Part shown: positions 52,664-55,616 of the stretch, in pieces | Layout of the letters: every line of letters begins with the position of its first letter | Position numbering within the stretch: position 1 is the stretch's first letter | Source: Gammaproteobacteria bacterium | GTDB lineage: Bacteria; Pseudomonadota; Gammaproteobacteria; UBA9214 | Length of the DNA stretch: 55,616 bases | NCBI GenBank assembly: GCA_029864225.1 | Contig: JAOTTU010000001.1 | Coordinates: 1-55,616, forward strand | Direction: 5' to 3' | Program-made: the position numbers and the translations under genes | The notes under the pieces: generated by a model | The model's input: the letters and a program-made list of their open reading frames with translations, nothing else | Told to the model about the DNA's origin: nothing | Databases searched by the model: none

Positions 52664-54810
52664 GTCCGGGGCACATTGCAGTTGTGGAAGAATCTGTAGT
52701 GCTCGATCGCCTCGAGTATGCCCGCTGCATACGGCTGGGTAGCGAAATAGATGTGTTCAACATCGGCCAGCGCCGAGAGTTCCTCGTGGTGACGATTGGC
52801 CACGACCACCGCCATGGTGTTGCCGCGCATCATGTCCTCGTCGGCACCGGAACCGCCCGCCACCAGGATATGCTCCAGCGGGATCTCCCACTGGTCGGCA
52901 AACCAGCGCAGGGCAAAGCCCTTTGATGCCCGGACCGGGACGATATCGAGGAACTGGCCGAAGGAGAGGAACACCGAAACCGTCTGTTCGTGCTGGTGCA
53001 GCAGGCTGTTAATCTCATCCAGGCCGGGCGCATGGTTAGGATCGATGTAGTAGCTGATCTTGAACCGGCTTTGTTCGGTTTTGGGCTGCAGCTTGATGCC
53101 CGGGAGATCGGCGAGAACCCGCATCACTGCCCGCAGATTCCAGAGATGGTCAATATGCCGCACCCAGGCATAGTCTGCGGTCAGGCGCGGCGCATAGTGG
53201 ATTTCCGTGCCCAGGCTGGTAATCAGCACATCCGGTTGCGGAATACCGTATTGCTTCATAACCCGCAACGCCATGTCCAGCCGGCGCCCCGTGGCAATCC
53301 CGAAGGTCGCGCATTTCCGGTTTTCCCTCACCACGTTGATGAAACTCGCCAGGGACTTGGGATCTGTCAGCAGGTTCTGATCGAGGTCCGAAAAAATCGC
53401 CCGGTCGTGATACAGCGATGGCCGCCCAGCCAGCGGAGGACGCACCGGCGGTTCGGCCCGCGCCACCAGGGCATGCAGTGCATCGAGGTATTGATCGACA
53501 TGAGCCTGCCACGAATAGTGGCGCCTGACTCCGTCAAGACCGCTGTCCGCCAGCGATTGCCAGGTTTTTGAATCACTGAGGATCTTTAACAGTGCCTTCT
53601 CGATGGCGGACCTGTCCAGCGGGTCGACCAGATAACCGTTGTGGCAATTGCCGATGATATCCCGCGGCCCCCCATCCTCCGTGGCGACGATCGGCAGGCC
53701 GCTGGCCGCCGCTTCGATGAGCGTCAGGCCAAACGGTTCGGTCAGCGCCGGATTGATAAACACCCCGTGAGAAGCGGCGGCCAGCCGGTACAGGTCCGGG
53801 ACATCGCTAGACTGATGCTGCTTGGGATAGGCCACCTTGCCATACAAGTCATACTGGTCAATGGTCAGCAGCAGGTCGGTCAGGACCTCCTGCTGTCGGC
53901 TCCCCATTTCACGGATATCATTCCGGGTACCGGCAACGATCACCAGGTTGGCGGCCTGTTGCAAGGCAGCGGATTCGCCATAGACCTCCAGCAGTGTGCC
54001 CAGGTTCTTGCGCGCATCCGGACGCGACAGCGCCAGGATGACCGGCTTGTCCGGCTGGCTGAGGAAACGCGCCAGTTCGCGCCGCATCGGGCTGTCCTGT
54101 TCACTGCCGTCCGGCGGGAAAAACAGATCCAGTTCCGTGCCGGGGGGGATGACTGTCATCTGCTCCGGCTGGTAGTAATTGTAGAGCCCGTATTGCTCCT
54201 CGATTTCCTGGTGGGTACTGGTAATGACCAGTTCAGCCGCGCCCAGCACATCCTCCTCAACCTCGATGCGGCGGGAGATATTGTAGCTGCGCTCGATAGC
54301 ATCGCGCTTCAGGCCACTGGCCAGCAAGCGCTGGCGCTTGACCCGACCCAGGGAGTGGCCGGTATGCACCAGCGGGATGCCCAGCAGGCTCGACAGTCGG
54401 ATGCCCACATAACCGGCATCCGCATAGTGGCTGTGAATGATATCCGGGGTGAGCCGGTGCTCGCGGATGTAGCTCAGGGCATTGTCTGCAAAGCTGTCCA
54501 GGCAATCCCACAATTGCTCCTTGGGGATGTAGGCATCTTCACCGCACTCGATGCGGACAATGCTGACTTTAGCGGTGAGGCGTTCATGCTGGCGGGCATA
54601 ATCCGAGCTGACAGACGAGTCCAGCACCCGCCGGGTCAGCAGGTCCACCCGCGCGACGTCGTCCCGCTCACCCAGGGTGCGGGCAAGCTCCACGACGTAG
54701 CGGATCTGGCCACCGGTGTCATCATCACGGCCCAGTTCCAGCTCATGTCCACGGATCAGACCATGAATACTGAGCAGGACCAGATGCAGCCCTTTGGTAG
54801 TGGTGGACAT
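52660..54810 (-). CDS. sps: Sucrose-phosphate synthase with C-terminal HAD-like domain
   Basis: Makes sucrose 6-phosphate from NDP-glucose and fructose 6-phosphate. The 716 residues hold a GT4 domain (about 1-450: SIHGLIRGHELELGRDDDTG, IHSHYADAGYVG, HTGHSLGRVKR, FINPALTEPFGLTLIEAAAS) and a HAD-type domain (about 470-705). The HAD part looks inactive: motif I is SDLDQN with Asn where Thr is expected (nucleophile Asp475 kept) and motif IV is GGSGAD (652-657) in place of GDSGND. A separate intact spp follows, so the fused domain may be structural. First gene of the operon; promoter overlapped by a Fur-like site. Its presence implies sucrose accumulation, probably as a compatible solute. Confidence 0.94.
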   Translation of the reverse strand: MSTTTKGLHLVLLSIHGLIRGHELELGRDDDTGGQIRYVVELARTLGERDDVARVDLLTRRVLDSSVSSDYARQHERLTAKVSIVRIECGEDAYIPKEQLWDCLDSFADNALSYIREHRLTPDIIHSHYADAGYVGIRLSSLLGIPLVHTGHSLGRVKRQRLLASGLKRDAIERSYNISRRIEVEEDVLGAAELVITSTHQEIEEQYGLYNYYQPEQMTVIPPGTELDLFFPPDGSEQDSPMRRELARFLSQPDKPVILALSRPDARKNLGTLLEVYGESAALQQAANLVIVAGTRNDIREMGSRQQEVLTDLLLTIDQYDLYGKVAYPKQHQSSDVPDLYRLAAASHGVFINPALTEPFGLTLIEAAASGLPIVATEDGGPRDIIGNCHNGYLVDPLDRSAIEKALLKILSDSKTWQSLADSGLDGVRRHYSWQAHVDQYLDALHALVARAEPPVRPPLAGRPSLYHDRAIFSDLDQNLLTDPKSLASFINVVRENRKCATFGIATGRRLDMALRVMKQYGIPQPDVLITSLGTEIHYAPRLTADYAWVRHIDHLWNLRAVMRVLADLPGIKLQPKTEQSRFKISYYIDPNHAPGLDEINSLLHQHEQTVSVFLSFGQFLDIVPVRASKGFALRWFADQWEIPLEHILVAGGSGADEDMMRGNTMAVVVANRHHEELSALADVEHIYFATQPYAAGILEAIEHYRFFHNCNVPRT

Positions 54811-54859
54811 GTCCGTCAGGCCCTTTTCCTGGCTTTGGGTGAAACTATCACAGGGCGGC

Positions 54860-54888
54860 AGGATAACAATAATAATTATTTAAATCAA
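54860..54888 (-). promoter_or_regulatory. Predicted sigma-70-type promoter of the sucrose operon
   Basis: On the minus strand, -35 TTGATT (54883-54888) and -10 TATCCT (54860-54865) are separated by 17 bp. Transcription would start about 45 nt before the sps ATG. It is the only good pair seen in the sps-rpmB spacer for this strand. Confidence 0.5.
54862..54880. promoter_or_regulatory. Fur-box-like sequence over the sps promoter
   Basis: GATAACAATAATAATTATT matches 15 of 19 positions of the classical Fur box (GATAATGATAATCATTATC, from memory). It covers the -10 and most of the spacer of the predicted sps promoter, where a repressor would block transcription. It may instead be only an AT-rich promoter; no binding is shown. 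Confidence 0.35.
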
Positions 54889-54940
54889 TATGATATGTGA
54901 GTATGGCAAAAATACCGGCGGCGCTGTTATGGCCCCCGAC

Positions 54941-54969
54941 TTGCGGGTAGTGGGGCAAACTGCTATAAA
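54941..54969 (+). promoter_or_regulatory. Promoter of rpmB-rpmG with GC-rich discriminator
   Basis: -35 TTGCGG (54941-54946), 17-bp spacer, -10 TATAAA (54964-54969), then GCGCGC right after the -10. A GC-rich discriminator is typical of growth-rate and ppGpp-controlled ribosomal promoters. The first gene starts 47 bp downstream. Confidence 0.75.
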
Positions 54970-55016
54970 AGCGCGCTCATTTTTACAATGCCAGCAGGCA
55001 AACAGGAATTTCAGTC

Positions 55017-55253
55017 ATGTCCAGAGTCTGTCAGGTCACGGGAAAGTGTCCGCAAAGCGGCAACAACGTGTCCCACGCCAACAACAGAACCCGCCGTCGT
55101 TTTCTGCCGAATCTGCATGATCACCGCTTCTGGGTGGCCGGAGAAAACCGCTGGATCAAGCTGCGCGTCTCCGCCAAGGGCATGCGTATCATCGATAAAC
55201 TGGGCATTGACACCGTGCTGGCCGACATCCGTTCCCGCGGCGAGAAGGTCTAG
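55017..55253 (+). CDS. rpmB: 50S ribosomal protein L28
   Basis: The 78-residue L28 starts MSRVCQVTGKCPQSGNNVSH and has NNRTRRRFLPNLHDHRFWV and LRVSAKGMRIIDKLGIDTVL, matching E. coli L28 closely in length and sequence. Two cysteines near the start (Cys5 and Cys11) could bind zinc in other L28s, but a second CxxC pair is absent. It is co-transcribed with rpmG, 11 bp apart, as usual. Confidence 0.97.
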   Translation: MSRVCQVTGKCPQSGNNVSHANNRTRRRFLPNLHDHRFWVAGENRWIKLRVSAKGMRIIDKLGIDTVLADIRSRGEKV

Positions 55254-55264
55254 GAGCAACCGAC

Positions 55265-55420
55265 ATGCGTGACAAAATCAAGCTCGTCTCCAGTGCCGGT
55301 ACCGGGCACTACTACACCACGACCAAGAACAAGCGCAACATGCCGGAAAAAATGGAAATCAAGAAGTTCGACCCGGTGGTCCGCAAGCACGTGTTGTACA
55401 AGGAAGCCAAGATCAAGTAA
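55265..55420 (+). CDS. rpmG: 50S ribosomal protein L33
   Basis: A short 51-residue gene: starts MRDKIKLVSSAGTGHYYTTT, then KNKRNMPEKMEIKKFDPVVR, ending in LYKEAKIK. AGGAG lies eight bases before the ATG. It is the cysteine-free L33 type (no CxxC motifs), as in E. coli. Followed by a strong terminator 22 bp later. Confidence 0.97.
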   Translation: MRDKIKLVSSAGTGHYYTTTKNKRNMPEKMEIKKFDPVVRKHVLYKEAKIK

Positions 55421-55442
55421 ACAACCGGCTCGCCTGAATCAC

Positions 55443-55469
55443 AAAAAACCCGGCAGCGCCGGGTTTTTT
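55443..55469. terminator. Intrinsic terminator after rpmG
   Basis: Perfect 12-bp stem (55443-55454 AAAAAACCCGGC with 55458-55469) and a 3-nt loop, with A and T tracts on the two sides, so it can work in both directions. It ends the rpmB-rpmG transcript. Confidence 0.9.
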
Positions 55470-55494
55470 ATTGGCTGTATTCAATTAGAAGCTG

Positions 55495-55527
55495 TTTCAC
55501 CGCAGAGACGCGGAGGACGCAGAGAAA
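55495..55527 (+). repeat. Dispersed 9-nt-period repeat, copy 8 (G-type)
   Basis: G-type core CACCGCAGAGACGCGGAG plus one GACGCAGAG unit, 26 bp after the rpmG terminator. Followed in the same orientation by copy 9; any inverted partner would lie beyond the window. Confidence 0.8.
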
Positions 55528-55539
55528 CCAATAAAAATC

Positions 55540-55582
55540 TTTCACCGCAAAGGCGCAAAGGGCGCAAAGGGCGCAAAGAAAA
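55540..55582 (+). repeat. Dispersed 9-nt-period repeat, copy 9 (A-type, expanded)
   Basis: A-type core CACCGCAAAGGCGCAAAG followed by two GGCGCAAAG units, one more than copy 1, suggesting gain or loss of whole units. The sequence then becomes AT-rich to the window end with no gene visible. Confidence 0.8.
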
Positions 55583-55616
55583 GATAATAATTGTTAACAA
55601 CTTTCAACCATTCGCC

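Overview
The window reads as one strand-mosaic chromosomal segment of a GC-rich gammaproteobacterium. Gene order matches two conserved blocks known from Pseudomonas: gshB-pilGHIJ-chpA with tonB-algH-ruvX-pyrR-pyrB-pyrC', and rpmBG...radC-coaBC-dut-algC-argB...pyrE-exoIII. A transketolase-gap-pgk-pyk-fba operon ending in a Calvin-type class II aldolase, a complete sucrose synthesis operon and a TauE/SafE exporter point to an autotrophic, probably salt-exposed lineage such as a sulfur oxidiser of the Chromatiales type. That placement is inference; no rRNA or marker was available to test it.

Layout: 1-7051 (minus) tkt-gap-pgk-pyk-fba carbon-metabolism operon, aldolase cut by the window edge. 7169-7968 (minus) thioredoxin-like protein with a structured 3' region. 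8087-11740 (plus) activated methyl cycle: metK, ahcY, metF. 12036-14138 (plus) bioA and rsmE. 14163-23816 (minus) Pil-Chp chemosensory operon pilG-pilH-pilI-pilJ-chpA-cheW. 24019-32665 (plus) gshB, an apbE/NusG-II/Gx trio, tonB, algH, ruvX, pyrR, pyrB, a metal-ligand-less pyrC homologue and a PyrK-like flavoprotein. 32679-34856 (minus) pilT-pilU. 35152-38919 (plus) proC, yggT, a DUF4426 protein, an AmpG-like transporter and a 63-residue protein. Then xthA, pyrE, a TauE/SafE permease and a DUF4124 protein. 42127-47528 (minus) coaBC-dut-algC-argB. radC (plus). 48502-54810 (minus) sps-spp-frk-sus. 55017-55420 (plus) rpmB-rpmG.

How the parts fit: triose and pentose phosphates from the first operon can feed sucrose synthesis in the last; the methyl cycle genes regenerate S-adenosylmethionine, which BioA also consumes; pilT/pilU motors and the Pil-Chp pathway control type IV pili; pyrR/pyrB/pyrC'/PyrK-like and pyrE cover part of pyrimidine synthesis, while catalytic dihydroorotase and dihydroorotate dehydrogenase must lie elsewhere.

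The most unusual non-coding signal is a family of nine purine-rich repeats with a roughly 9-nt period, found only between genes and often as converging pairs. No phage, IS element, CRISPR array, tRNA or rRNA was seen. I found no convincing wholly new multi-gene system; the best leads are the repeat family, the flavinylation-related trio inserted in a conserved block, and a Fur-box-like sequence lying exactly over the predicted promoter of the sucrose operon.
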